A DNA stretch of 64,000 bases from contig CAVVAJ010000005.1 of NCBI GenBank assembly GCA_963746255.1, positions 372,001 through 436,000 on the forward strand, written 5' to 3'. Within the stretch, counting starts at the first letter, position 1; every line of letters starts with the position of its first letter. Made by a program: the position numbers and the translations under genes. This stretch comes from DAOVXM01 sp963746255 (GTDB taxonomy: Bacteria > Chloroflexota > Anaerolineae > Anaerolineales > UBA4823). The notes beneath the pieces are model-generated. The model made no database searches. It saw only the letters and a program-made list of their open reading frames with translations, and had not been told where the DNA came from. Shown piece by piece: positions 18,951-26,686 of the stretch.

Positions 18951-19604
18951 ATGACTAAGAGAATGAAAAGAAGCAAAGGTGAAAATGTGGTATTGAGAAA
19001 AATTGGGTGGGCATTACTGCTGTGTGGTTTGTTGACATCTGTGTTAATGTCTCAAATCCAAATCGCAAATGCAGATTGGATAGGTCAAATCCCGACGGTT
19101 TCTATTCCCACAGTAACCGGAACCCCTGCAGGGGCAACTGCCGCGGTAACGATGGACCAAGATCAGATAAATGTTCGTGGTGGTCCGAGTACAGAATACC
19201 CAGTGGTTGGTGTTCTGATTGCTGGACAGCAGGTCCCGGCGCTTGGAAGGTCGATTGGAGGGGATTGGGTGCAAATTGCCTATCCGGGTGTAGCAGGAGG
19301 TGTAGCCTGGGTATACTCACCGTTGGTAATCCTTACCGGTTCATTACCGATTGTTGCGCCGCCACCCACGCCCACACCGCGCACGACCCCAACTGTGGAT
19401 CCGACCCTAGCGGCCCAGTTCATCGTTGAAATACCGCCAACAAGATTACCCACCTTTACACCTCCACCACCATTATCTATACCGACCTTCTCCGTGGAGG
19501 AGCAATTCTCTGGGACAGGACGCGTGCCGATGGGGTTGTTGATCGTTGGTGCCGCAGTGGTTGGGCTATTTGGGGTGTTAATTAGCTTATTAGGTGGAAG
19601 GTAA
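18951..19604 (+). CDS. Secreted/anchored protein with bacterial SH3 domain
   Basis: About 217 aa. A basic N-terminus is followed by a hydrophobic signal or anchor (WALLLCGLLTSVLMSQIQI). An SH3b domain follows with DQINVRGGPSTEYPVVGVL and WVQIAYPG, then a Pro/Thr-rich linker (PPPTPTPRTTPT) and a C-terminal membrane helix (GLLIVGAAVVGLFGVLISLL). The architecture suggests an extracellular, wall-facing domain tethered at both ends. A TATAAT lies at 18929-18934, so the transcript is nearly leaderless. The start could also be the GTG at 18942 or the ATG at 18963. Confidence 0.65.
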   Translation: MTKRMKRSKGENVVLRKIGWALLLCGLLTSVLMSQIQIANADWIGQIPTVSIPTVTGTPAGATAAVTMDQDQINVRGGPSTEYPVVGVLIAGQQVPALGRSIGGDWVQIAYPGVAGGVAWVYSPLVILTGSLPIVAPPPTPTPRTTPTVDPTLAAQFIVEIPPTRLPTFTPPPPLSIPTFSVEEQFSGTGRVPMGLLIVGAAVVGLFGVLISLLGGR

Positions 19605-19636
19605 AAAATTTCGGGATATTAGTGAAGTTAAACAGA

Positions 19637-19664
19637 AAGACCGGCGAGAGCCGGTCTTCTTTTG
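19637..19664. terminator. Intrinsic terminator between convergent genes
   Basis: Perfect stem agaccggc/gccggtct with a GAGA tetraloop, followed by tcttttg on the plus strand and preceded by an A-rich run (aacagaa) that gives a weaker T-rich tail on the minus strand. It sits between the SH3-domain gene and the oppositely oriented iscA-like gene and probably serves both. Confidence 0.85.
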
Positions 19665-19673
19665 TCTCAGTTA

Positions 19674-20066
19674 TCAGCACCCGCTACAGCCACCGCCGCT
19701 GGAGTTTGGATTGCTACCGCTTTCGAATGATTGCCCACATCCGCACGAGGAAATGGCGTTCGGGTTTTCGATCTTGAAACCGCTGCCCATTACATCCTCA
19801 ACATAATCGATGGTTGCACCATTTAGGTAGTTTATTGACACTTCATCGACTACCACTTGAATGCCCTCGCTGTTAATTAGGAGGTCACTGTCGCGGAAAT
19901 TATTCTCGAGCGCCATCCCGTATTGGTATCCTGAGCATCCACTGCCAGATACAAACACACGAAGGGCGTATCCCGATAATTCTCGTTTCTCGAGTAGCTG
20001 TTCTACTGCATTGGCAGCATTTTTTGTAATTGTTACTTGTTGTGTCTGGGTTTGATCGAGAACCAT
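19674..20066 (-). CDS. IscA/ErpA-type Fe-S cluster assembly protein
   Basis: 130 aa. HesB-like fold with the three conserved cysteines: one in SGSGCSGYQYGMAL near residue 45 and two in the CGCGQSFE segment near residue 109. It delivers Fe-S clusters to apo-proteins, relevant in a window so rich in Fe-S enzymes. Unusual is a Gly/Ser-rich extension ending GGGCSGC with two more cysteines; its purpose is unknown. Confidence 0.9.
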   Translation of the reverse strand: MVLDQTQTQQVTITKNAANAVEQLLEKRELSGYALRVFVSGSGCSGYQYGMALENNFRDSDLLINSEGIQVVVDEVSINYLNGATIDYVEDVMGSGFKIENPNAISSCGCGQSFESGSNPNSSGGGCSGC

Positions 20067-20214
20067 TTGGCCACCTTTCAGTTAGTGTTGATTACAATGT
20101 TCCTTCAAATAATTAGAGGAATTTTATCAATATTATTCAATACCGTCAATTATATACTGACTGATTATCGGTAAATGTAAGAAATTTCTCAGAATTGATG
20201 AGCTGCCTCCGGGA

Positions 20215-20922
20215 CTAAATCATGATGTGACCAAGAGCGAGCGCAGTGATGGTCGTGGTTAGATTATCAAAATCCTTAATAGGGAGCGATTCTACGATTG
20301 TTGTCCCGATTGATATAACTAGAATTGAAATCATTAAATCTGAATACGAGATATTAAACTGTCCGACCAGGACGTACACAGAGACAACGAATACCGTTAA
20401 CAACCAACCTCCAATGAACATACCTAACGAACCAACCCAGGATTTATCGCGATTCCAAGGCAGTTTCTGGGCACCATACCTGCGTCCAATAATATCTGCA
20501 AGACCATCACCACCACACATCAGCATCAAAGCAATTATCCCAATTGGATTATCTTTCCAATAAACGATCGTAATAACGATAAAGACAACCCCGTAGATTA
20601 GAGGTCCTTTGAGAATTTCGCGACGATCGCCGGTCCGAGACATCGATTGAACCGCGGTTTCATCTTTGATAATCCCAGTTCCGACGAGGATAAACTGACC
20701 TGTGATCAGAACAGGAACAAGGGCTGCCATATAACGGGTCGCAAAGGATTCATTGAATAACAGCCAACACAGGACAAATAATGGGCCAGTACCGATGTGG
20801 ATGATTTTCCGGCTTAAATCACTGCTTGTATACCCTCGGTGAGCTGCAAAATTGTTTATTCGCAGCCAGGATAAAGCAACCAGGAATGTTATTAATAATG
20901 CAACCCAGTTATTGTTCAACAT
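20215..20922 (-). CDS. Membrane CTP-dependent kinase family (phytol/dolichol kinase-like)
   Basis: 235 aa with about seven hydrophobic helices. The N-terminal part has SRKIIHIGTGPLF near residue 38. The C-terminal part carries the family signature LMLMCGGDGLADIIGRRYG and KSWVGSLGMFIGG, resembling phytol kinase (VTE5), dolichol kinase (SEC59) and related cytidylyltransferase-like proteins. It should phosphorylate a polyprenol or similar lipid alcohol in the membrane. The substrate cannot be inferred. Confidence 0.75.
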   Translation of the reverse strand: MLNNNWVALLITFLVALSWLRINNFAAHRGYTSSDLSRKIIHIGTGPLFVLCWLLFNESFATRYMAALVPVLITGQFILVGTGIIKDETAVQSMSRTGDRREILKGPLIYGVVFIVITIVYWKDNPIGIIALMLMCGGDGLADIIGRRYGAQKLPWNRDKSWVGSLGMFIGGWLLTVFVVSVYVLVGQFNISYSDLMISILVISIGTTIVESLPIKDFDNLTTTITALALGHIMI

Positions 20923-20975
20923 GCAATAGTTCCACCGATCTTATCGAAATCTTAAACGAATAGAAATTATTCAGA

Positions 20976-21776
20976 TTACCATTGGCAATTTTTGTTAGTT
21001 CTGATTTGCGATGGGTTGCCGATGCGTTTATACATTGTAACGCCAGTAAATGGTTCACCCATTATGAAATCGTGTATCGCCCAAGAACGCAAACGGATGC
21101 TCTGGGCGGCCTCTGGCAATCGGAAAGGAGATGAACCGTCTAAACGGTTGTAGTATTCACCACCGGGCGTGAATCCGGATTGTATTTTCTCCATTAACCG
21201 ACGGCCTTTTTCGTAGGTGAAACCATAGTGCTCAAATATGATCGCATTGTGATAATAGAGCGGTTCTACAAAATACATGTCATGGTTGAGGCTGAGAATA
21301 AAATGATCGAAGGATTGAACTGCGGATTTAAGGATATTCAATCCCCGCCGGATTTGCCCAGGTGCTAGCCCAAATTTCATAGCGGCAATTTCAGCATCTA
21401 AATTCCGTTTCAGGGTACCAAACATTGTCGGCGCACCATCCGGCATGTGATCAACATCGAAACGTGGGGATTCTGGGTCATTCAATATATAGAGCAGAAC
21501 ATGGATCATTCCATGAACAGTATCAGTTATATGCCCGAAAAGAATGGGATCCGGAAACCCATATTCGTGCCAGAGAGCTAGTTGAGTATCAGAAGACCCC
21601 GCTGCACATGAGATCTCAAGCAAGTCATTGCCAGCGTGATCAATATAATTTGGGTTTATCTTGAAGCGATCCAACACTTGGGGGGGGATTAGTCGCGTAT
21701 AGATATCATGCTTGGTTTGGTCGTCTAAACGGTTGATCCCGCTGATTGTGTGCGGATTTACATTTGTGCCAACCAC
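20976..21776 (-). CDS. Conserved-looking protein of unknown function
   Basis: 266 aa, soluble, with no motif I can name. Recognisable features are acidic His/Asp clusters (NYIDHAGNDLLEISC, GHITDTVHGMIHVLLYIL, SLNHDMYFVEPLYYHNAIIFEHYG) that could bind metal, and no membrane segments. It abuts smpB, sharing one base, so it is probably co-transcribed. Complete frame, ordinary base composition. Confidence 0.55.
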   Translation of the reverse strand: MVGTNVNPHTISGINRLDDQTKHDIYTRLIPPQVLDRFKINPNYIDHAGNDLLEISCAAGSSDTQLALWHEYGFPDPILFGHITDTVHGMIHVLLYILNDPESPRFDVDHMPDGAPTMFGTLKRNLDAEIAAMKFGLAPGQIRRGLNILKSAVQSFDHFILSLNHDMYFVEPLYYHNAIIFEHYGFTYEKGRRLMEKIQSGFTPGGEYYNRLDGSSPFRLPEAAQSIRLRSWAIHDFIMGEPFTGVTMYKRIGNPSQIRTNKNCQW

Positions 21777-22231
21777 TATTTGCCCCTATTCTGGAGTTGC
21801 CTTTGTAGCTCCCTTTCCACATCACGCTTGGCAATAACCTGCCTTTTGTCGTAGCGTTTTTTCCCTTTAGCGAGGGCGATCTCGATTTTGGCGCGCCCAT
21901 TCTTCAGATAGACCTTAGTAGGAATAATGGTTACTCCCTTGCTTTGCACAGCCTTAACAAGGCGCCCCAATTCTTTTCTGTGTAGCAGTAGTTTACGTGG
22001 TCGCCGCGGGTCATGGTTAAAATGGCTGGCTTGGTCATATGGCGCGATATGCGCATCTATCAACCATGCTTCATCGTCTATAATTCGGACATACGCTTCT
22101 GCAATGCTGATATGTCTCGCACGGATTGATTTGATCTCGCTGCCTCGCAGGACAAGACCTGCTTCATAGTGGTCGAGCAAGAAATATTCAAACCGTGCTT
22201 TTCGATTAGTTGCTAATACCTTGTCTGACAT
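21776..22231 (-). CDS. smpB: SsrA-binding protein SmpB
   Basis: 151 aa. N-terminal NRKARFEYFLLDHYEAGLVL with GSEIKSIR, central NHDPRRPRKLLLHRKEL, and a basic C-terminal tail GKKRYDKRQVIAKRDVER that in the family enters the ribosomal decoding centre. It works with tmRNA in trans-translation. No tmRNA gene is visible in the window. Confidence 0.95.
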   Translation of the reverse strand: MSDKVLATNRKARFEYFLLDHYEAGLVLRGSEIKSIRARHISIAEAYVRIIDDEAWLIDAHIAPYDQASHFNHDPRRPRKLLLHRKELGRLVKAVQSKGVTIIPTKVYLKNGRAKIEIALAKGKKRYDKRQVIAKRDVERELQRQLQNRGK

Positions 22232-22273
22232 CGTAGACTTATTTTAGCATAGCGGTTTTGGCTCTATGCGTAA

Positions 22274-23188
22274 TTAGTTTCCAAATATGTTTGCTATGAA
22301 AGGGTGGATGATCTCCCAACGGGGTAGAAGGACGCTAGCACCACCGGAAGTCGTATATGGTATAACCATCTCGCGCTGAATGATATGGCTCTCAATCCCT
22401 TGTGTTCCCACTCTCAATAAAGCGATTATCAGCCGCGGCCAATGCCAAACGGGCAAATTGGTATCAGTAATTCTAGTAAGGGCTAGCAAAATCTGCGGGT
22501 AATACTGCCATTTTGCAGGATGAAGCATTTGCCGGAAAACACTTTGCAGTAAAAATTGTCCATTTTCCATCCGAAAGAAATCATCGCTTCCGGCCCTGTG
22601 TCTGACAAAAGCCAGGGCTTCATTACCAGTAAGGTGGTAGCTGCCTGGCGGATATCCCGCCATAGTTTTGGACAACTGGATATCAACGCCGCCCATCGTA
22701 TCAACTACTTCTTGGAAGCCTTCGAACTGGATACGGATAAAATACTGCGGGTCTATCAAGAAATTGCTCCTGATTGCTTCTATAGTTGCTTCTGGTCCCG
22801 AACCAGGCGTATTAATCTCGGCGAAGAAGTGCGCGGTGTTAATCCGATTCTCACCAACACCAGGGATATTAACCCATAAATCTCGTGGGATAGAGAGCAT
22901 CTTGAAGCTTGGTGGAAAGGGATTGTAACCAACCAGGATTAAAGTGTCAGTCCGTCCAGCGGATGTACCCTCGGGTGTCCGGTCAATTCCCATGATCAGC
23001 ATCGTTGTCTGCCAGGGGAAAAAAAGATACACCAAGACCAATAAACTAGTCAAGATTATGAGAAATAACGAGAGTCCACATCCGATCGTGCTGCAGCATG
23101 AGCGCTTTTTCTTGGGGGCCATCCATTGTGGATGGATGGGTTGAGTTGGCGCTGAATGAGCATTTGAGTTTTTTCTATTTTTGTCCAT
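22274..23188 (-). CDS. LytR-CpsA-Psr (LCP) family protein
   Basis: 304 aa. Cytoplasmic tail rich in basic residues and cysteines, one membrane helix near residues 38-60 (LSLFLIILTSLLVLVYLFF), then the extracellular LCP domain: MGIDRTPEGTSAGRTDTLIL, SIPRDLWVNIPG, INTAHFF and FVRHRAGSDDFFRMENGQ with the conserved Arg/Asp residues. LCP enzymes transfer polyisoprenyl-phosphate-linked glycopolymers to the cell wall or related acceptors. Upstream is the S41 protease gene in the same direction. Confidence 0.9.
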   Translation of the reverse strand: MDKNRKNSNAHSAPTQPIHPQWMAPKKKRSCCSTIGCGLSLFLIILTSLLVLVYLFFPWQTTMLIMGIDRTPEGTSAGRTDTLILVGYNPFPPSFKMLSIPRDLWVNIPGVGENRINTAHFFAEINTPGSGPEATIEAIRSNFLIDPQYFIRIQFEGFQEVVDTMGGVDIQLSKTMAGYPPGSYHLTGNEALAFVRHRAGSDDFFRMENGQFLLQSVFRQMLHPAKWQYYPQILLALTRITDTNLPVWHWPRLIIALLRVGTQGIESHIIQREMVIPYTTSGGASVLLPRWEIIHPFIANIFGN

Positions 23189-23245
23189 GGCGTTAAGTGC
23201 TTTCGATTTTTATTATGTCGAAGGCGTATTAAGAGATTCACTCTC

Positions 23246-24406
23246 TCAGTTGTTGCTGAACAACAACTGTATCACAGCTTTTAGTTCGGGCAGCGAGCTT
23301 TGTTCAGAATTGTCAGGTTCCAAGGGATAGTCTGGTTGTATTCCATGACCATGTATGGGGGGCTCTAGGGCAGGGATCCACCACTCGGCGGAAGTTACAT
23401 GCAAGCTTGAGCCATCTTGCAAGTCGAAGACTAACTGAATTGTATCTTTACCAAACGTTGGTGAACCGATCAATTGCGCTCGATCATGCGCCTGCAGAAC
23501 ACCAGCAATAATCTCAGCAGCACTGGCGGTACTATGATTGATCAGAATCGCGAGTGGAATTTCTGTATAAGGACCGGGTTGCTCGACACGATATGATTCG
23601 ACATCACTATTGCGATATTGTTGTTCTAGAATTATCCCTTCGTTAAGAAACAATCGGGCCGAATCAATGCCTGCCGTGAGCAATCCACCAGAGTTGTCGC
23701 GAAGATCTAGAACCAACCCCTCTGCGCCCCTGCTGAGCAGGTCTTCTACGGCTCGCTCTATCTCCGCAGGCGTGCTGGCGGCGATGATGTTGATTTCTAA
23801 TACTCCCAGCCGTGGGTCATCTGGGTAAATGTGCCATGTTACTGACGGTAGTGGGATTTCCTCTCGCCGGATGGAAAACTGTTTTTCAGTGCCTGCTGCA
23901 TTAGTCAGAATGGTGATGGTCACTTTGCTGCCGACTGATCCCCTTAATAAGGCTTGAATCTCCTGCAAAGATTTTCCCGCGATATTTTGCCCATCGATTT
24001 GCAGTAATATGTCAGCTTCTTGAATACCCGCTTGGCTGGCAGGGCCGTCCGGGAATGGGTAAAGTGCTACTTGCCCCTTTTGATCGGTAACCAACCTGGC
24101 CCCGATACCACCAAAGCTTCCCTCAATCTGATCTGTATTCAGTTCGTGCTGAACTGGTTCAATGAAGCTTGTGTAGGGATCGCCATAAGCTTGAAGCATC
24201 CCATGAATTAATCCATACTCAATCGCTGGGTCTGCAGGTAAATCTCGCAAGGCATGATTCTCTAGGATCCGATAAGCCTGAGATAGAATTGGCCAGGTTG
24301 AGCTGGTGAGCGTGAAATTACTCCCGATCGCATACCCCGCGATCAAGCCGATTATCAAGGTAATTATTGATATGGGCAGGAGATATTTAATTTGTATTGG
24401 CTTCAT
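23246..24406 (-). CDS. S41 family C-terminal processing peptidase
   Basis: 386 aa. N-terminal membrane anchor (LLPISIITLIIGLIAGYAIG), a PDZ domain (GGIGARLVTD to GQNIAGKSL, residues about 95-175), then the S41 catalytic domain. The nucleophile Ser is in HSTASAAEIIAGVL near residue 298 and the general-base Lys in SPTFGKDTIQ near residue 323. DLRDNSGG is the usual oxyanion segment. It is a secreted, membrane-anchored protease of the CtpA type. Substrates unknown. Confidence 0.92.
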   Translation of the reverse strand: MKPIQIKYLLPISIITLIIGLIAGYAIGSNFTLTSSTWPILSQAYRILENHALRDLPADPAIEYGLIHGMLQAYGDPYTSFIEPVQHELNTDQIEGSFGGIGARLVTDQKGQVALYPFPDGPASQAGIQEADILLQIDGQNIAGKSLQEIQALLRGSVGSKVTITILTNAAGTEKQFSIRREEIPLPSVTWHIYPDDPRLGVLEINIIAASTPAEIERAVEDLLSRGAEGLVLDLRDNSGGLLTAGIDSARLFLNEGIILEQQYRNSDVESYRVEQPGPYTEIPLAILINHSTASAAEIIAGVLQAHDRAQLIGSPTFGKDTIQLVFDLQDGSSLHVTSAEWWIPALEPPIHGHGIQPDYPLEPDNSEQSSLPELKAVIQLLFSNN

Positions 24407-24548
24407 TATTCCACGAATGGGAGATTGGTATCTCCATCCAACATCTTGATTGAACTATCAATACTTTTCTTCGTCGCAATCTAAAAGTTTATCACAGAAC
24501 TCAGGAGGGGTATTAGACTGAGGAACACCTGAAAGTAGGGGATTTTTC

Positions 24549-24577
24549 TTGACTCTGATGAGTTAATTTTGTATAGT
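24549..24577 (+). promoter_or_regulatory. Sigma-70-type promoter for the structured RNA
   Basis: TTGACT and TATAGT are separated by exactly 17 bp, predicting transcription from about 24584 on the plus strand. No coding frame follows, which makes this a promoter for a non-coding transcript. The same hexamer pair and spacing occurs before the threonine leader at 40065. Confidence 0.75.
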
Positions 24578-24583
24578 AGATTT

Positions 24584-24990
24584 ACCTGATGAGAGTATGG
24601 TTTGTAGTACATATTTTCTGACGGTACGGGAGCCCCAAGAAATTAGCTGGCGCACCCATCATGTTGGACCTTACGGAAGAATCTGGTTCTATTTCCTGGA
24701 GAGTATTCCAGGCAGTAATCCCAACTAGGGATAATCAGTACCGGAAGGGAAGACTAGCTAAAGTGGATATGGACCTATATCAGGAGTAACAAAGTTAGCT
24801 AAATTTTTGCGAAACTGGTAGCGGGAAAGTTGAAACTTAGAGCAAACTATTTGAAATACCGAAAACATCCAGTCTTATTTTTCCTGGTATGTGAGGTTTC
24901 AAATAGGTGATGGCAAAGCCTAGAGGTTACTTGGGGCCCCAATTATTATGCATCTTTCAAATATGGGAGATGCTTATTAATTTTAATGCC
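24584..24990 (+). ncRNA. Probable structured non-coding RNA, family unknown
   Basis: About 400 nt with no open frame of note, between the S41 protease and hpt genes. A long-range helix closes it: ccccaag at 24633-24639 pairs with cttgggg at 24930-24936, extended by three further pairs. Inside are hairpins at 24695-24712 (cctgga/tccagg), 24718-24732 (atccc/gggat) and a 10-bp perfect stem 24847-24856 with 24897-24906, itself holding atacc/ggtat. A 6-bp hairpin 24950-24973 followed by a T-rich run could terminate it. I checked for tmRNA, RNase P, SRP RNA, 6S and common riboswitch motifs and found none. Confidence 0.6.
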
Positions 24991-25013
24991 AAGTACAGGA
25001 TATTCCTACCGAT

Positions 25014-25589
25014 TCATTTTTGGTCGTTTTGAAAAATATCTGCTTTCAATAATCCGATAAAGGGCAGATTCCGGTATTTTTCTTTGTAATCCAAACCATA
25101 TCCGACGATAAACCCATTTGGGAGCTCAAAACCGGTGTATTTCAGAGGTATTTCGATCAAGCGATGGCTAGGTTTGGTAAAAAGGGTGCAGACTTCTAAA
25201 CTTGCCGGTTTGCGCATTTGTAAAGTATGTAATAAGTAATTAAGAGTCAATCCCGTATCGACCATATCTTCGATGAACAGAACATCACGATCTGTGATTG
25301 GCGTTTCGAGATCTTTGACTAACCGGACTAATCCCTTGTCGCGAGTATCAGAGGAGTAGCTAGCAATTGCCATAAAATCCATCTCAACGTGTATCGGAAT
25401 GGCTCGTAATAGATCGGCCATGAAGAGCAATACACCTTTGAGTACCCCAACCAGAAGTGGCGTACGCCCGCGGTAATCGTCTCCAATTTGCAGCCCTAAT
25501 GTATGGATTCGCTCCTGAAGTTCCTCTTCACTGATTAGGACCTCGCTGATATCAGCATACGCGCTGTAGGGGTTTTCATCATTAATCAT
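25014..25589 (-). CDS. hpt: Hypoxanthine phosphoribosyltransferase
   Basis: 191 aa. Phosphoribosyl-pyrophosphate-binding motif VLFIEDMVDTGLTL near residue 105, VGVLKGVLLFMADLLR near residue 48, MDFMAIASYSS, and the C-terminal PNGFIVGYGLDYKEKYRNLPFIG typical of the family. It salvages hypoxanthine or guanine to nucleotides in the cytoplasm. It lies 5 bp after the small nuclease-like gene. Confidence 0.95.
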   Translation of the reverse strand: MINDENPYSAYADISEVLISEEELQERIHTLGLQIGDDYRGRTPLLVGVLKGVLLFMADLLRAIPIHVEMDFMAIASYSSDTRDKGLVRLVKDLETPITDRDVLFIEDMVDTGLTLNYLLHTLQMRKPASLEVCTLFTKPSHRLIEIPLKYTGFELPNGFIVGYGLDYKEKYRNLPFIGLLKADIFQNDQK

Positions 25590-25594
25590 ATTAC

Positions 25595-25948
25595 CTATTC
25601 CTGTGCTTCAGTCCCCATCATTCTCTGGGCGTCATCGTCGAGTCCGAACTTAACCATAAGATCGCGGATATCTCTACGCTTAAACAGCTTGATATTGATC
25701 TCGGGATATAGTTTATTCATGCGTCTTATCTTTCTATTTTTTTTTGTTGTCAGCTGCGGTCTTAGGGTAGTTAATTCGACATAGAGGTCTTGTTGAGGGA
25801 GGTAGAAATCTGGTGAGAAGGCTTCTAAGAGGTTTCCTGCCTCATCCCACTCCAATTCAAAAGTTTTTGGTTCATACACCCATTCGATGCCGTAATAATC
25901 GAGAATACGAGCGAATGTGGCTTCTACTGGATGTGCAAATTTTGGTAT
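25595..25948 (-). CDS. Small conserved protein, possible PD-(D/E)XK-fold, start codon unclear
   Basis: About 118 aa if read from the ATA at 25948; the only standard start in frame is a GTG at 25879, giving 94 aa. The longer reading is preferred because KFAHPVEATFARILDYYGIE precedes WVYEPKTF in one frame and gives a more complete domain. FSPDFYLPQ, YVELTTL and KKNRKIRRM resemble the D...E-x-K arrangement of PD-(D/E)XK nucleases, but this is only pattern similarity. It sits between a cytidylate-kinase-like gene and hpt. Function unknown; the start is the main uncertainty. Confidence 0.55.
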   Translation of the reverse strand: MPKFAHPVEATFARILDYYGIEWVYEPKTFELEWDEAGNLLEAFSPDFYLPQQDLYVELTTLRPQLTTKKNRKIRRMNKLYPEINIKLFKRRDIRDLMVKFGLDDDAQRMMGTEAQE

Positions 25949-25959
25949 ATTGCTACTGT

Positions 25960-26577
25960 TTAATTGGATGGTAATTCCTGTGAATCTTCTTTGTGGGAGC
26001 TAGGTTGATTTTCTGCTGCAAAGCAGTTCTTCAAAGCTTGACAGATTAGACAGGCTGCTTGTTGAGGGAGTAATCGGGCTGTATTGACGATAAGATCATA
26101 CAATTGTGGATCGTCCCAGCGGATCTGATAATACTTTTTTAAGTAATTTTTGCGAGCTTGGTCACTGGTCAAAACTTGGGCTTGGGCACATTCGAGCGTA
26201 GTGCTTTGCTGTTGTGCCACACGCTGGAAACGTATGTTCTCTGGAGCGATAACCTTTACATGGAGCACTTGGGGATTATCTCTTAATATCACCTGTCCCG
26301 CTCTGCCAACAATCACGACATTTCCGCCAGCTGCTAGCTCATGCATCATATCTGAAATCGAATTTTGGTACGCTTGGATTGACTCCGGGGCTGGGTGCAA
26401 ATCAAGTAAACCGAGATCATCTATCTCAGCGAGGGCAACTTCCGGTACATTGGCGCGCACCGCGGCTTGATTAATTAGGTCGCGGCCAATTATCTGGTAA
26501 TCTAATTGTGTAGCGACAGCGCGGGCAACTTCATCTCCCAAACTGCCTAACTGGCGTGATATTGTAATGACAGACAT
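25960..26577 (-). CDS. Cytidylate kinase-like family protein
   Basis: 205 aa. N-terminal MSVITISRQLGSLGDEVARAVA is the P-loop region of this family, in a divergent form. DYQIIGRDLI, NVVIVGRAGQVIL and RKNYLKKYYQIRWDDPQLYDLIVNT follow, as in the family of stand-alone cytidylate-kinase-like proteins. It probably phosphorylates a nucleotide or related small molecule. The C-terminal 25 residues are unconserved in appearance. First gene of the group leading to hpt. Confidence 0.8.
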   Translation of the reverse strand: MSVITISRQLGSLGDEVARAVATQLDYQIIGRDLINQAAVRANVPEVALAEIDDLGLLDLHPAPESIQAYQNSISDMMHELAAGGNVVIVGRAGQVILRDNPQVLHVKVIAPENIRFQRVAQQQSTTLECAQAQVLTSDQARKNYLKKYYQIRWDDPQLYDLIVNTARLLPQQAACLICQALKNCFAAENQPSSHKEDSQELPSN

Positions 26578-26686
26578 GGCATACCATCCGGCAATTAGAA
26601 CCCATCAATTGTAAAAAAATTATAGCATAGGCAGTCTTATCTGCTAAAGTACTGGCACACGGGCGGCATAAAGTTGGCTGTAGGGA

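Noticed and set aside
24741..24765. SRP RNA tetraloop-like element (accggaaggg)
   Set aside because: The flanking internal-loop bases do not match the conserved SRP domain IV pattern, so the resemblance is limited to a GGAA loop.
24407..25013. tmRNA gene, suggested by the nearby smpB
   Set aside because: No tag-peptide frame, no TCCACCA-type 3' end and no T-arm motif could be found on either strand.
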